Positions 49,374-62,287 of a stretch of DNA of 64,000 bases are shown piece after piece. Origin of the DNA: Neodontobutis hainanensis (Eukaryota > Chordata > Actinopteri > Gobiiformes > Odontobutidae); assembly GCA_024349245.1 (NCBI GenBank), contig JALDNG010000016.1, positions 2,306,001-2,370,000 on the forward strand, read 5' to 3'. The notes under the pieces were generated by a model, which was given only the letters and a program-made list of their open reading frames with translations, was not told where the DNA came from and did not search any database. Both the position numbers and the translations under genes were made by a program. How positions within the stretch are numbered: position 1 is the stretch's first letter; each line of letters starts with the position of its first letter.

Positions 49374-50905
49374 ATGCACTTTCCTCATCTCAAGCACCAG
49401 TCACACTACCACTTCACAGGGCACCCCCTGAGCACACAGCCAGTCGCTGGTGTCATGTATAGTCAACTGCTTGTTCTGTTTTTAAAGATGAAGAAAAAAG
49501 AAAAGAAAGAAATCGTTTTTTTTTTATTATTATTATTATATTATTTGAAGTGACTTTTGAAACCTGCAGAGAAAAGGATTTAATGAAGGAAAGACTTTTT
49601 TGTGGGATTTCTTTTCCCTCCCCATTGGAGCACCCTTATAAAGGACACGGGATGATGAAGGGTTTATTTTGTATACCTGTCGGATTGTGCATCGGCCTTG
49701 GACACGTCGTCCATTCTCACACAGTACACGTTCAATACTGGAAGGAACTCTGTGGACTCACATCTGGTTGTAAAGTAAAACACTGTTGTACAGTACATTT
49801 GCCAACGAACTCGTTTGCCTCAGAAAATCAGCTTTTCAGTTTTGACTCTCTTTTAATAGATTCACAGCAGTTGTGTGTCTTTTTAATGTGACTTTTTGTA
49901 TTTTTATGTGTGAGAAAAATACACAGGGGCCAACACAGTTTGAATTTCAACTGGAAAAATATATGAAATATATAATGTAGAAAATTGAGCATAAAGTACA
50001 ACAAATACAAGTTAAAGGGGCGGGCCTGGGTGGGGAAGGTTGTATCATGTTTCATTCCTGCATTTTAACTTAAATTTTGTAATTTATTGTAGCTAGAAAT
50101 CATCTTCAAAAGTAAAAAAAAAAATCCTCTTTGATTCAACAAGCACACTGAGTGTACAAAACACTGCTCTGTTGATAAATATGATGTACTTCCATGTCTA
50201 GAGCTTCCTTTTCAGCAAGTGTGTTTTGCCATGTTTTTCAACCTTTTGCTAGCACTGTATATTAATGCATTCCTAGGCTACTGTGAAGTCTGTTTCTTGT
50301 TGAGGAGCAGTCTCCCTGTTCTAGCTCCAACTCCCTTATGTGTTTTATATGTGGTTCAAAATTGTAGACTATTGTGATATTGCCAAACTTGTGCTAAATA
50401 TTTATACATCTGTCTTTTTCATGTTCTTTTAGATCAACAAAAAAAAAAAAAAAAAAAGTTGAAAAAAAAAAATTAAAATCCATTGAGAATGTAGACGTAT
50501 AGTAGTTCATTGTCATTTTTCTGTTCAAATACACACTTGCGCTCACTGAGGGAAATTTTGTAACATATCAACTATAAATAATGTATTTATCTCTGAAATT
50601 TTGTATATTGCTTTTCATTATGTATGTATTAATCGTCATGCCCTTAATATAGTGATGCAGCACAGATAATTCAGCCAAGAACTGTTGCCTTCATTTCTTT
50701 TCTTTTTGTATTTGATGAAAATGCAAAGTGCATATTCATGTGTATCCTCAAAATTTGTGTTACTCCGTCAAGACTCTCTGTCCATTTTTTAAAGGGGAAG
50801 TCAAACTTCATTGTTTATTTTTATATGATTTTAAATTATCTATACAGACCATTTTGGAGAAAACTTTGTTGGTTGTATTGTCAAATAAATTGTTTGTGAC
50901 CCATA
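49374..50905 (+). other. ebf3: ebf3 3' UTR
   Basis: This is AT-rich sequence downstream of the stop codon. It contains an ATT microsatellite (about 49525-49545) and a genomic A19 tract (50439-50457). A variant poly(A) signal ATTAAA lies at 50472-50477 and a canonical AATAAA at 50884-50889, followed by a T/G-rich stretch (ttgtttgtg). The 3' end is set just after the canonical signal by inference. A further AATAAA at 51530-51535 could serve a longer transcript. Confidence 0.6.
50884..50889 (+). terminator. ebf3: ebf3 poly(A) signal AATAAA
   Basis: This is a canonical AATAAA in the context tcaaataaattg, about 1.5 kb after the stop codon, with a TG-rich element immediately downstream. It is the best candidate for 3' end formation, but its use is inferred only. 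Confidence 0.5.
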
Positions 50906-53900
50906 TGATAGTTGTTAAGATCCAATAGAGACTAATGTGCATGAGGGACAACCTTGGAGAAAAAAACACTCCATTTGTGGTTGTATTATTTTCTGTTTTG
51001 TAGAATGTATAGAAGTCATTTTTACTCACCACTTATGACTCTGCCACATAGCTTACATGTGTTTACAGGGAAGAAAATTTAAACATGTCAACATTTGGAA
51101 TGGAAACAGAAATGAGTAAGTGATGTTTTATTAAAATTTTCAGTAAAAAAAACACACTAGCTCCTCAACTGTGGACTTCTTTAGTTGTAGGTGCAGTTTG
51201 GCTGGCAGACAAACTGACAATCAGGACAAATAGAAAACAATAGAAATGTCTGAGGACACAGCTCTGTAAGTTGTAGTGTTTAGACCTCGTCATAAAAATG
51301 ACTGTTTGAACCTGTGGAAAAGTGTAACACAATGAAAAGTGCTCATATCCTGTCAGCAGAACACTGACATTGTGACATATTCCTGACTGGTCGTTGTATC
51401 AGCACATCCTGCATCTGTGGTGCATCAAAGGTTCATTGTAGTCATTCATAAACAGTGCAAGCTTTATTCAAAGCACCTCAAATGGGGCTCATTGAAATCC
51501 CTCATTTCATTGCATTAAGCCACCTAGTTAATAAAGAATCAATACATTGAAAGAGCAAGGTTATCCTTTGTCTATAAGGGCTGGTATCATTTTGAACCTC
51601 TCATAGTTTGAGAGCTGAAAGGGGGGCACTATGAAATCTATACTCATCAAGTGGGTCAAACACAACGATAGAAGTGTTCGGGGGAAGAATAGTGGCTCTC
51701 CTTAAAAACAACTGAATGTCTTATCTGGCATCATGAGTGGACGTGGAGAGCAGGTCACAAAATGTCAATTTCTCATCAAGGCAACATTGTCCGCGGCAAC
51801 CTCTTCCTTTAATACACAATTAAACGGCGGCAACCTGAGTGGCAATCAGCATATCACAGCTTATTATGTCAAACGGCATGCATGGATCTGGCACCAGTGG
51901 AGATAGTCTAGAATCCGCTGATAGCGCAGAGGACAGATACACTCAAAGAGCCATTTCATTTTCAGCTGCAATGGCCCTGTGCTTCAAATCATTCCCTCGA
52001 TAATCCAACGTGTCTGATAACAATAGGCACACATCTGCTCCTTGACACTGCACTATCTGTTTCAGATACACATCCACAGCTTCCAATCTATCGCCTTGCT
52101 TAGTGTTGTCTCTTTTATTCAACGGTAAAATCTTGCCACCTTGAAATGTAGGAAAACTGTTTCATTAAAGCTTAAAAGAGGAGAAAATGTACTCAGTAGT
52201 TGGCACTTTGGAGCGCTCTGCGGGCTGGCAGGGAGACTGAAGGTACAGTATATTGTCTCAGCAGGTTTCTGTGTAGCCAACGCTCAGCCACTAGCTCTGC
52301 TATACCACTCAATCATCGTGAGAGCCTCTTTATTGGAGAACTCTAATGGCCATCCTCCACCATGATCTTAATGTGTGCATTAAATATTTATAAATCCTGG
52401 GTCAATAATGCCCCATAACCAGAGCCTGACAGACCCCCACCGCACCATGTGGCTGCTTCTCTCTCAGACACAGGCAAAGGTCGCGGGGTCACACAATCAA
52501 AAGGGAGAGAGGCATGCCGCATCCATATGTTGCCACTCTTATCAAGACTTTCCTCAGTACTGGTTATCTGTCAAAGGAAAGAAATATTGAAAGCAATATT
52601 GATCTTAACTAGCCTTGTGTTGCCGTGGGCCACGCTTCAAACATCTGCTTGTGCATTGTTATATTTCAAAAAAGTCTCCTCTCAATAATATAAGCCCGAG
52701 CAGTAATATTGGACATCTCTGTCTGATGCATGCTGCGGGAGTGTGACTAATAACTGCCGTAATAAAAGGCAGCAGAGGAGATTTACCTTAAGTTGATCAT
52801 AAACATTTCTTCATTAGTGGCGTGCTAATTGTGGCGCCGGGCATCTGTGTGTCGATCTTGTGGCCTTACGTGACCACTTCCAGGCCGTGCTCCTGTGCTG
52901 TTCAGGTGAAAGATCGTGCTCTGGTGATAGCGCACACAAAAGAGCTGCCGGACAATGAGCAAGTCAATGGAGAGCTCCAGCTGAAAGAACCACAATGGCC
53001 GTGCATGCTGGGAATTGGGCTGGATGATATAAAGGAATGAAACCTTCATTGAGGCCATGGAGGACACGCATTCAGCGAAGAGGTTTTGTTTGCTCTTTAT
53101 CAATCTGCCGTTTCCCAGGAGAAAAAACAATTCAAAACTGACCTTAAAAACAGAATATTACCTTACGCATCCGCTCCCTACGTAACTCTTATTGAGAGGC
53201 TTAATACGTCTATTTTTTAATAATACCTTTAAGTGCGCAATGTCAAGCAGCATGGCAGCACTTCAAAGTACAAGCCAGACAACACGACTTAGCTGAGAAG
53301 CATGTCTATGTAGCCACAGATATGAAACAAAAATCCACTCAAGTTTCATAAAGTTAGAAGCTGGTGCATGAGTAGGATACAGCAACTGTGGCTCATAAAA
53401 ACTGCACAAGCAAAGTGGATCAAAATGCTGAGATGACAACGAATTCAAATAGGAAGCTTGACCTTTTTAGAACAATTCCACATTTGAATGAAAACAGGGA
53501 ATGTGACCCTTTTTTCTTTTTTAAATAGTTTCACATTAGCGCAGCCTCCTGTCTGTGAATCGGTACATCAGTAAAGACACTGCTCCCCTGCTACTGTACA
53601 CTGGGAGTCAGCTTTGCAAGAAAACTCTAGATCCTTGCAAAGATTTCCACTTCACTCACTGACTGCAGTCAAGAGGATGAGCAAAGTATCCCAGTGCTTC
53701 AAAATCCATTAAACTTGTATTTGGGTGTCATTTGATACTTCATCAATGTTTCAGTGCATTTCAAACCCACAAATGCAGGATTTACCCCTAGTAAGAATAA
53801 CCTATTCACCAGATTTTCCTCCTATGAACCTCACTTAGTCCAAAAAATTATAGTGCAGCGAATTGCCTGGTCAGAGAGTGTTAGGCTGCAGTGATAAAAT

Positions 53901-56900
53901 AATATCACCGCGAGTGTATTTTCTGCCACAGCCTGCACCACATAGAGCTCCTTTCATAGTACCCCTCTGTAGTGCTTTGTCCAGTAGTTCTGGATATGAT
54001 ATCATCTATTAATAATGTATTGGCAATGGATTACATAAAAAGGGAGCAGAAATAACATCCAATATTCATGCCCCCTGAGCTTGACTGTGTCCAATCCGTT
54101 TGGCCCATAAAACCTTAGCCCCATTTCCATATCCGCTGTGGGTCACGACAGGTCTGCCGCACAAAAGCTTACAGAGCAGCTCCACTCAGGAAAAGGGCAG
54201 TAAAAATCGGGTGGATTTCTGAACCCTTATGAAACAGCCCCCTCTGGAAAAAAGTGAAAAAGCCCTTTTCCGATTTCAGCGCCTGTGAAAACCCGGTACT
54301 GTATTTCCCTCTTTAATTGTGCCACTTGAGAAATTGACGTGCTTCTGAAACATGGCATGAATCTCACAGTTATTGCAGTCCCCTTGGCAGGGAATGTTGA
54401 TACAACATCTGCATGCTATAGAAAGTAATGGAAGTAGCAGAGGTGGCAGCTGCAACTCTACAGGAAGTGTGCCATTTTCAGGCAGCGCTGCTGTGAGAAC
54501 CACTAACTGCCAGCCTGGTCTTGCAGTCGGCTCTGATTGCCAGGACACTATGACAAACACGCAGGGGCTGGGAGTGTTGCATCCTGGGGGATGACAGCTT
54601 CTGTTTGATTGTCAATAAGGCTCATTAGCAGAAAAAATGGAGAATGTGAAAAGAGATTAAATGGCTTGAGACAGGGTCCCCCTCACGTTTCATTACACAG
54701 AATTTATTAGGGCCTTTAATTCTAAAATTCCACAAAGTAAATAATTTCACCTACTGCCGAAGCATGAATAAAAGTCAACACTGCATAAAGATTTACACAA
54801 GAACCTATTCAACCCATTAGTTAAGTTAAAGCGCCCTCATCACTTCTGACCTGAAAAATGCCAGTCAGAGGTCTTTAGCACCATCTACACCTTCCACAGG
54901 GCCCTGTGCTGCCGCTCAGAGCCACTCTCATCTTAAGAACAGTGGCGAATGTTTCCCTCCATCTTGGGGAGGAATGGCCAACAAAGCAGCGTGTAAGGGC
55001 CTTTCCCTGAAGAGTCCTTGTCACGCCGCGCCAAACCTCTGTGATTATCGTTGTTTTTGCAGAGTGTCCATGCCTGCCAATACCGCTGTTCCATAAATGA
55101 ATTTGGCCCCTCGTCAACGAATTACCTAACACGCAGAACTGTGTATGTGTCACATCCAATTCCAACTCACCGGCTTTGCTGGTGTGTGTCAGCTGGAGGA
55201 CTTAATCATCAATCGTCAATCATAATAAGCAAAGCACATTGATAGGGCTTTTTTCCTCCTACATAGTTAAATAAAGTGTAAAGGGAGAAGTTAAGACTGA
55301 CCTTGTTAAATTGGGACCACAATTTATATTCCTAATTTAGTGTATGGATTAATTAGACTTGGCAAGTGTGTGTATCAGTTTCTGTGTGGCAGAGCTTAGG
55401 AACTATATCCACTTGATCAAATCATTCCTCACTTTCTCTGGATAGATACCTGTCAATGTGATCCTTATCCGTCACGATGTGTTTTTTCTCAGAAAAGGCT
55501 TTCCATATTTTAGATGTACACTTTTAATTAATGCATAATTGGACAATTTATAAAGAAGATTTTTTCCAACATGAGACATAATCAATAACCCCATCTAGTG
55601 TCATAGAAAATTAATCAGTACAACCTGTTAAAAGGCTAAATGCACACACACAGAATACTGACTGGCATGCATTTTGCAAAAGGCTGAGGAATCTGGCTCA
55701 TATTTTCCTTCGCCCTGATCCAATCCACTCCTTGCCCCCATCATATAGATCGGAGTCTGCAGGGGCCAGAGGCGCTGACAGAGCCCAGATGCTCCCAGTC
55801 TGTCTGGGGGACTGGGGAGACTGGTGCCATGGGGTCCTGGAGCCTCTGAAGTGCCGCCCCTCCGTCAACATGACCAAGGCTAGACCTGCACTTTCTCCAG
55901 GCTGAGACACTCTCCTTACCATGCTGACAAGCACTGTATAGTCACAGATTGATACATGCGTTCCACGCTCACAGGCCGCCGTTCTCACGTTATGTATGGT
56001 CGCTCATCACCCGGTCCTAATTAGAAAGCGCCAGAACAACTCAGCAGTTCATAAGGTTACAATGACACACTGATACAAGGTTACTCTTTCACACACATAC
56101 ACTCAGGACCTCAGGAGGGTTCGTGCAACTTTTTTATTTAATCCTGCCCCCCTCATAATTGCCATCCTAAAGTTGTTGAAGTAAAGGATAGTTTTTGTTC
56201 TAAAGAATCACATAAAGGCACTGTGTGAGTCTATCCCTCTCAAAACACAAAGATCATTATAGAGCATCAAAGTATGGCATGTTTGAAATGATATTTCTCT
56301 TTGTAGTGGTGGCGTAGCGTGGCGTGTGTTGGTATTAGATGCTGCTGTGGCAGCTGTCGTGGCTGGCTGCGTGGTGCCTCAGTGTCAGGGCCGTAGAGGC
56401 AGGCTGTCCCGGCAGACACACAGAGGAGGAGGAAACCTGATAGCACAGCCAAGCCCCAGTCTAATGTCTGTCTATCCAGCTATCTATGAGCGCGTCTGTC
56501 TCACTGACTCTGACTGTTGGACGCTGCCTATCTGCATGGAACACTCCCCCTGCTTCTCAGCAGTGTGCACCACTTACAGCTCACTTCATATGCTCCAAAA
56601 AGTTTCACTTGTGTTTGTTCAGACAAACTTTGGAAAATAACAGCAGCGTTTGTCGTGTAGCTACAGTATTAACTTGACCCAGTCGCACCAAGGGCTGTGA
56701 TGACATTGGAAATATGAAGTGACATGTATGAAGACGTAGAGATGGAGCCGCTGTTTGTATTTGAAGTGGGGGCAGAAAATTGCTCTATAATGAGGAGGGG
56801 TGCAGGATATGAGATGGGAAGTGGGGAGTTGGAGACAGGACATAACTTATGAGAAGCAAAGAAATGTTAGGAAATGCACTAGTTGTTGTTGTGGCTGTAT

Positions 56901-58540
56901 AAGCTAAAATGTATCTTACTGGTATCAGCCATGATTAATACGCGGCTGGGTCAGAACCTACTCTAACCGCATGGACGCCACCAACCATAGCCTGCCTTTT
57001 CTGGGCTCAAATGAGTGTGTGTCGGATGTGAGAGTGATGCTGTGTGTGCGTGTGTGAGAGGGTTAATAAATGTTGAATCAAACGCCGCACGAGACACTCA
57101 CACTCCTTAAGGGTTGCCCATTAGCGGTGTGTGGGTGCATGGGGAGTTTATCAGTGTCTGGGTGATTTATGAAGTCAGACTCAATATCATCCACTTCACC
57201 CACACACATATGGACATACACATGTGCACACACGCACGGCCACATGCTCATGCTCACACGCACGTGCACGTAAAGTCTCTCTCCAAGAAGTGGAGGCAGA
57301 TATTGGGGCAAAATTAAAGGTTTTGCAGCGATTAACAAACTCTTTAAAGTAATTCTGTTTTATCTCGGGCAAGAGTTTTGCGGAAGACGTACGCCACAAA
57401 ATAATATATAAATATAAGAACACTGCTAACCATGTTCTACACTCAAATACCACTAGAAGAGCAGAAAAATACAAAGTGAATTATTTGGAAGAGAATCCTC
57501 AGTACCTACGCAATTACACGACCAATTACTGGCATCGTGCGCCGCTTTGAAGCTGGACTTGTTTTTCAGCATCAACTGCGCAGCTCTACAGACATCACTA
57601 TCTCTGCAGCTAAATTCATAGCATTCCATAGAATTTACTTAGCCACAAGCAAAAAAGGAGGGTGCTTACAGTGCACTTCAGAGTGTGCCTGGCTTAAATG
57701 GGACCCCTTGTGGCTGTGTCACAGCTCCCTTCGTTAGGGGGCTGACTGTAGCCTGTAGTCACCACAGGCATCATTAGCCCTGTGTGAAACCACAGACTGA
57801 GTCTCATTCTTCATCTGCCTGTCTGCTGCCTCAACATCGACGCTGCGCTGCTGCTCCAATGGCAGAGGAGCGCGAGACAGCCGCCAACTGATCGGATAAG
57901 AAATTCAAAAATGCAGCTAAGTTCAAATGTATTCAGTGAGTGGGCCACTTGAAGGGGTTCTTTAAAGGTTAGAGCCGAGGTTATTTTTGGAGGGTGGATT
58001 ATTAGGCTACCTGGGCCTACAGAGGAGGAGTAACTACGGGCCAGAAAGGGTCACTCACTAACTGCTTTAGACAGTCAGGAGAAGAAAGGATAACATTCAG
58101 AAAAATCTAAGCTGTCAATTTTAAACCGTCAAGAATAATTCTCACACAACGCTCCTGCACATTTTAAATACAGCCATGTATTTTTCTAAACACACACTAC
58201 AACTGCTGCCTTTTTTTAAATAGTCTTTTTACACAAAATAAATCAGCCCAAAGGGATTAAATGGTGTTGCGCAGAAAATAAAGTAGCATATAAACATTTA
58301 AGTTGAAGATTAAATGTGCAGGAAGAATTCAAGGCTGAAATGTTGATTCCTGTTTCCCGTTCTGTACTGCCCTCTAATGGAAAACACTCCTCAGAAATAA
58401 AGAAGCAGCTCTGAGCTACAGTGATGGAGCGCAGAGCGAAAAGACCCACAGCATAATTAACTGGGAGAGTAGAGCTGTGCCGAGGCAACACCGCACAAAT
58501 ACCACTTGAAATTAAACACAATTAAGGTGATAAAAGGTAA
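50906..58540. other. intergenic interval between convergent ebf3 and mgmt
   Basis: These 7.6 kb lie between the two inferred 3' ends. I found no exon, tRNA or intact transposon. Contents seen are scattered AT-rich blocks, a run of three PBX-like sites at 55204-55223, and CA/TG microsatellites around 57000-57270. Confidence 0.6.
55204..55223 (-). promoter_or_regulatory. candidate triple PBX/HOX-type site
   Basis: On the minus strand the segment contains TGATTGAC, CGATTGAT and TGATTAAG in direct succession, three PBX-like half sites spaced 7 nt apart. Function is inferred from motif shape only. Confidence 0.25.
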
Positions 58541-58561
58541 GAATCGACACTGAGGATGTTT

Positions 58562-58567
58562 TTTATT
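58562..58567 (-). terminator. mgmt: candidate mgmt poly(A) signal
   Basis: This is the reverse complement of AATAAA and the first canonical signal met downstream of the mgmt stop on the minus strand. It implies a 3' UTR of roughly 650 nt that includes a CAA microsatellite. Usage is inferred, not seen. Confidence 0.4.
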
Positions 58568-58808
58568 TCAACACGGCTAATAGTACAAGTACAGTATGGA
58601 ATGTATAAGGCACATCCAGTCTAAGTGGAGGGGAAGGCGAGAGCAAACATTGAGATCTAAATGAAGACAAAACAAATGCTTGACTACAAAGCTTTGTAGC
58701 AGTAACATTCAGAGCCTTTATCACTGGATGTTGAACAAAGCATTCACTTGGCAGGAAATTAAAAAACCAACGAGAGGTACAAAGACTAATTCTGCTCAGG
58801 AAAAAAAA

Positions 58809-58826
58809 CAACAACAACAACAACAA
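58809..58826 (+). repeat. (CAA)6 microsatellite
   Basis: Six CAA units after an A-run, inside the inferred mgmt 3' UTR. Confidence 0.9.
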
Positions 58827-59214
58827 TGCAAGAGACATATTTTTAAGGGAATAATAATTCTTTAGAAAAACCATTCCAACACTATCTGGCAAACGGAGAC
58901 CCACGGGAGCATATGTTTGTAATTCCTACTGTTCTCTGTTTAAGTTATTTTTGTACGTTCTAATTCTGCAACAACTCGGTATCGCATTAACTATGCAGCA
59001 TCTCTATTCTTAGGTTGTAAAAAAAAAAGGAGAATATAAAGTGAATATTTACAAGTAGCTGCAGTTGTTCCATAGTGTGTGCCAAATATACTAAACTTTA
59101 TGGTCCTGTTTTGTTCAGAAGCCATGGCCTTGTGTGTTTATGTGTGCGTATATGTGTGTGTGTGAGTGTACTGAGTGAAGGACAGTCCGGTTTGATCGGG
59201 CTGGAGCCTTCCTC

Positions 59215-59331
59215 TCACTGCCTCTCGTGGGTGAGCAGCCATTGTTTGAGGTGGTCGCCCTTGCCGCTCATGTACGGCCCGCTCTGTCCGCTGCTGGAGA
59301 TGACTCTGTGGCAGGGGATGAGGAGAGGAAC
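59215..59331 (-). CDS. mgmt: mgmt terminal coding exon with active-site cysteine
   Basis: The 117-nt coding part on the minus strand follows acceptor tgtgcgcag. It encodes VPLLIPCHRVISSSGQSGPY, then MSGKGDHLKQWLLTHERQ and TGA. The catalytic Cys (human Cys145) is the codon at 59311-59313 on the + strand. Compared with human (recalled), Pro140, Gly156, Tyr158 and Glu172 are kept. Cys150 is Ser, Ser159 is Met and Gly160 is Ser. Confidence 0.96.
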   Translation of the reverse strand, partial: VPLLIPCHRVISSSGQSGPYMSGKGDHLKQWLLTHERQ

Positions 59332-62287
59332 CTGCGCACACACAAAAGGACCACCGCACATGAGCTCCAGTAAACAACTTTAACAAAAGATTTTTGACAT
59401 GAATCCAGCCACTTGGAAATGTCTCCTTTTAAAAAATGCATTCCTAAAACCTACTATTTGAATAAGAATACAGTCTGGTGTTTAAAAATTAACCGTCTTT
59501 CCTGTTCTACGGTTGACATTTATTGTTTTGCGGCTGCACAAATTCTCTATTATGCATGAAAGAGCTTCCGATTTACCAACGTTCAACTTAAAATGTGCAG
59601 AAAATATGAATCGGCACTTTTTTTTTCACTCGTTTGTGCCGTTGTCGTTGCGGTGTCTGGTTTGATCGTGCACATGTCTCCATTCAGGGTGATTGCCGAG
59701 TCTTTGGGTATCAATGTTTTTGTTTTTTTTACTCTTTAATAGTGTAAAGCAAAGACGCAATCAAAAATTAATGGGCAAAAACACAGCAGCAGGATGAATA
59801 TTCAATCGAGAGGGTGTCAACATTAAGATCTGATAACCCTGTGATCATTAAAAAGAGGAAGTCGGTGGAGCGTTTACTCTTGTTGCAGATGACTGCCAGG
59901 GGGGTCCCGAGTTCTTTGTAAACTAAATGGCTGGAGAAAGATTAAACAAGCAAGCCTTAAAGACTTCCATCATTGTGAATTCTGAACACAACAGAGAATC
60001 ACAGCAATTATTTCTTGTAGAATATTCCTAATGGTGACCTCATTTCATTATTGATACAAGAATAAAAAATATTTAACTGTGACTGCATTGTGAGTATTGT
60101 TCTCCATTTGAAGCTCTCACCTCCAGCCTTTTATGAAGAAAAAAAAAGTTGAACATGCAGCATGTTTCAGTCCAAATCCATCATTAAACCCACTCCCATA
60201 TCAACAGCAATAAAACTTTCCGAGCCCTAGATTAACCTTGCAGACAGAGAAATACTGCTCGAGTATTCGGATCAATACTGTTCCCCGGGTTTGGAGGGAG
60301 AGCGGGGTACCCTCAAGGCCTTCGGATCTGCCTCTTCACTTGGGGGGAAAAGAGCACTACACCAGGCTTATCAATACTCAAATCCTGGTGAAGAAGAAGT
60401 GCCACAGAGAGGCGAGGATCGATTGAGCACACTGAGCTTTTCACAGTTGAAGCCCGAGTGGAGCGGCGCTACTGACAAGTAATTGACACTGACAATCTGA
60501 CTCTGGATCCGTATCAGGAGCTCAGGGCTCAGCCTCCCAGCCTCCCCGACCAAAGCAGAAACGTCTGTAAAACATGAGCCTGAGAAGTATTATACACACA
60601 ACCACTAGCAAAGCCAGTGGCTCATGTCATAAAGGAAACATATAGAGGAACTAGTGAAGCTATGTCATTTATCGAGAAAAGCGTCTCTAATTGGCAAACT
60701 TGCCCATGATAATTTCTTTTTCTTTTATTTCTTATTTTTATGGGAGTAGGGGACTATATTGGTTGATTTGATTTGATGTAATTTGTTAAATAAATAACAA
60801 CATATAGGCCAAGTAAATCTGTGTGTTTTCTTCAATTACACTAAAATGGCAAGATCATTTATTAGTAAAGAAAGTGCAGCTTTAATAGTTATAGTTATTT
60901 GTAACCCTGATAATTTAACAAAGAGAGGAAAAAATAAAAATATTTATATAAATTTTAACTGTGGTAAATTTTGGAACATATTTAATGTTACATTGCAGAG
61001 CACAAGCAAACAATGTCAACAGCTATTATTCCAAGACTTTAATTTGGTCTCATGTTCTCAGTGCGTCTTACTCTTCAGAGATGCGAGGGTGAGCCAGAGT
61101 AAGGAGCTCTGTGAGCACATGTGAGGTAGAGCGTCTCCTCTCACACAGCACACCGGTGGTGCCCACAGCACTACATGGGCAGAGCTAAACGGGCTTTGAT
61201 CAAAGGGTTTGATCAAAAGAAGACACACCACTTGCCCTCTAGCCCTCCATTTTGTACACAGTGGATTCATGGGCAAAATGATGCAGACCAGGTTTCCTAC
61301 AAGAAGCGGAGATTTGCTGCTAACATCTACAGTAAAGACTCAGGAAACTGGAACAAAAGGTGTGGGCTCAGAGTTCTGCTGTAGGTACACTTCCACCTCC
61401 GAGGTGTTTTTCCGACGCAGGAGTTGGTTTTACTATGGCACGTATTCACACACACCTACAGTTCAGAGCCTATTTGAGGACAGTTTACCTTTGCAACCTA
61501 CCACAAGGACCTGGTGATCAGGAGTTGAGAAGTGGGCCGAGAATAAACTCATTTTAATTAAAAGAACATTTCATCATTTGCTGGACAGTTTACACCTACA
61601 CTACAGAGTAAACCATTTGATAATGTAGTCAAATTTTTCAATTTTAACAATACTCGCAATGTAAGCATTATGGAAAGAGACGAAATTATAATTTTACATT
61701 TAAACAATGCCTCTTTAAATGTCTTTTTGTTATTGTTAATTGCTTTGTATGTGATACTGGTTGATAATGCTGTCAATTGTATTTGTATTATTGTTCATTA
61801 TTAATTCATTATTGTAGAGCAAAAATATGGGGTAACACTATACCACCATATTGCCATCCACAATAAATCCCACGAGTCATTTAGAAAGTATCTAAATATG
61901 ACAAAGTCGTTATTGTACCAGTGATTGCTGCATTATTTTTTTAATGAATATTTTTTCATTAGAAGCAAAAGTATAAATGTTTACAGTATATACACATATT
62001 TCAGTTTTATAAAAGAGCAAAATACAGTTAATTGCCATAGAAGCATGAACATGGTCAAATACAGTTATAAAAAGTGATTTAAATAAAAAGTGTTTCTATG
62101 TGCCAAAGTAAGGGAGAGACCTGTCAATCACTGTCAGCCACACTCACCGGGTTCCTCCTCATGGCCCCTCCCACCGCTCGCACCGCTCTGGGGTTTCCCG
62201 CCATCTCAGCCAGCCGCTTGTACGAGACCGTCTCACCAAACTTCACGTCCCTCAGAAGTGTGTGCAGGACGCGGCTGGTGAAGGCGT
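59215..62287 (-). CDS. mgmt: mgmt (O6-methylguanine-DNA methyltransferase), last two coding exons
   Basis: This is the suicide DNA repair protein that moves the alkyl group from O6-alkylguanine to its own cysteine. The coding join on the minus strand is 62287-62148 followed by 59331-59215, with one GT-AG intron of 2816 nt. The first of these exons carries the helix-turn-helix with the SYKRLA Tyr (human Tyr114) and the RAVGGAMR arginine finger (human Arg128). The second carries the catalytic IPCHRV. The join is open and ends HERQ-TGA. Human MGMT has a C-terminal tail of roughly 30 more residues that is missing here. The N-terminal exons lie beyond base 64000. Confidence 0.96.
59332..62147 (-). 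other. mgmt: mgmt last intron
   Basis: This 2816-nt intron on the minus strand starts gtgagtg and ends tgtgcgcag. A possible DNA-transposon terminus lies at about 61827. No nested gene is supported. Confidence 0.9.
61827..61870 (+). mobile_element. possible DNA-transposon terminus fragment
   Basis: The string ggggtaacactataccacca resembles the ggggtaacactttac terminus, which from memory is common to a dispersed fish DNA element. It is short and diverged, with no partner terminus or target duplication found. Confidence 0.28.
62148..62287 (-). CDS. mgmt: mgmt penultimate coding exon
   Basis: The 140-nt exon on the minus strand follows acceptor cttgtcgtag and precedes donor gtgagtg. It enters in phase with two bases and encodes AFTSRVLHTLLRDVKFGETV, then SYKRLAEMAGNP, then RAVRAVGGAMRRNP. 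The DNA-binding helix-turn-helix, the Tyr that rotates the phosphate and the base-flipping Arg are all present. It corresponds to human MGMT exon 4. Confidence 0.96.

Noticed and set aside
50439..50457. A19 tract as the end of the ebf3 mRNA or a retroposed tail.
   Set aside because: There is no canonical AATAAA 10-30 nt upstream and the UTR-like sequence continues past it to AATAAA at 50884. It is better read as a genomic homopolymer inside the UTR.
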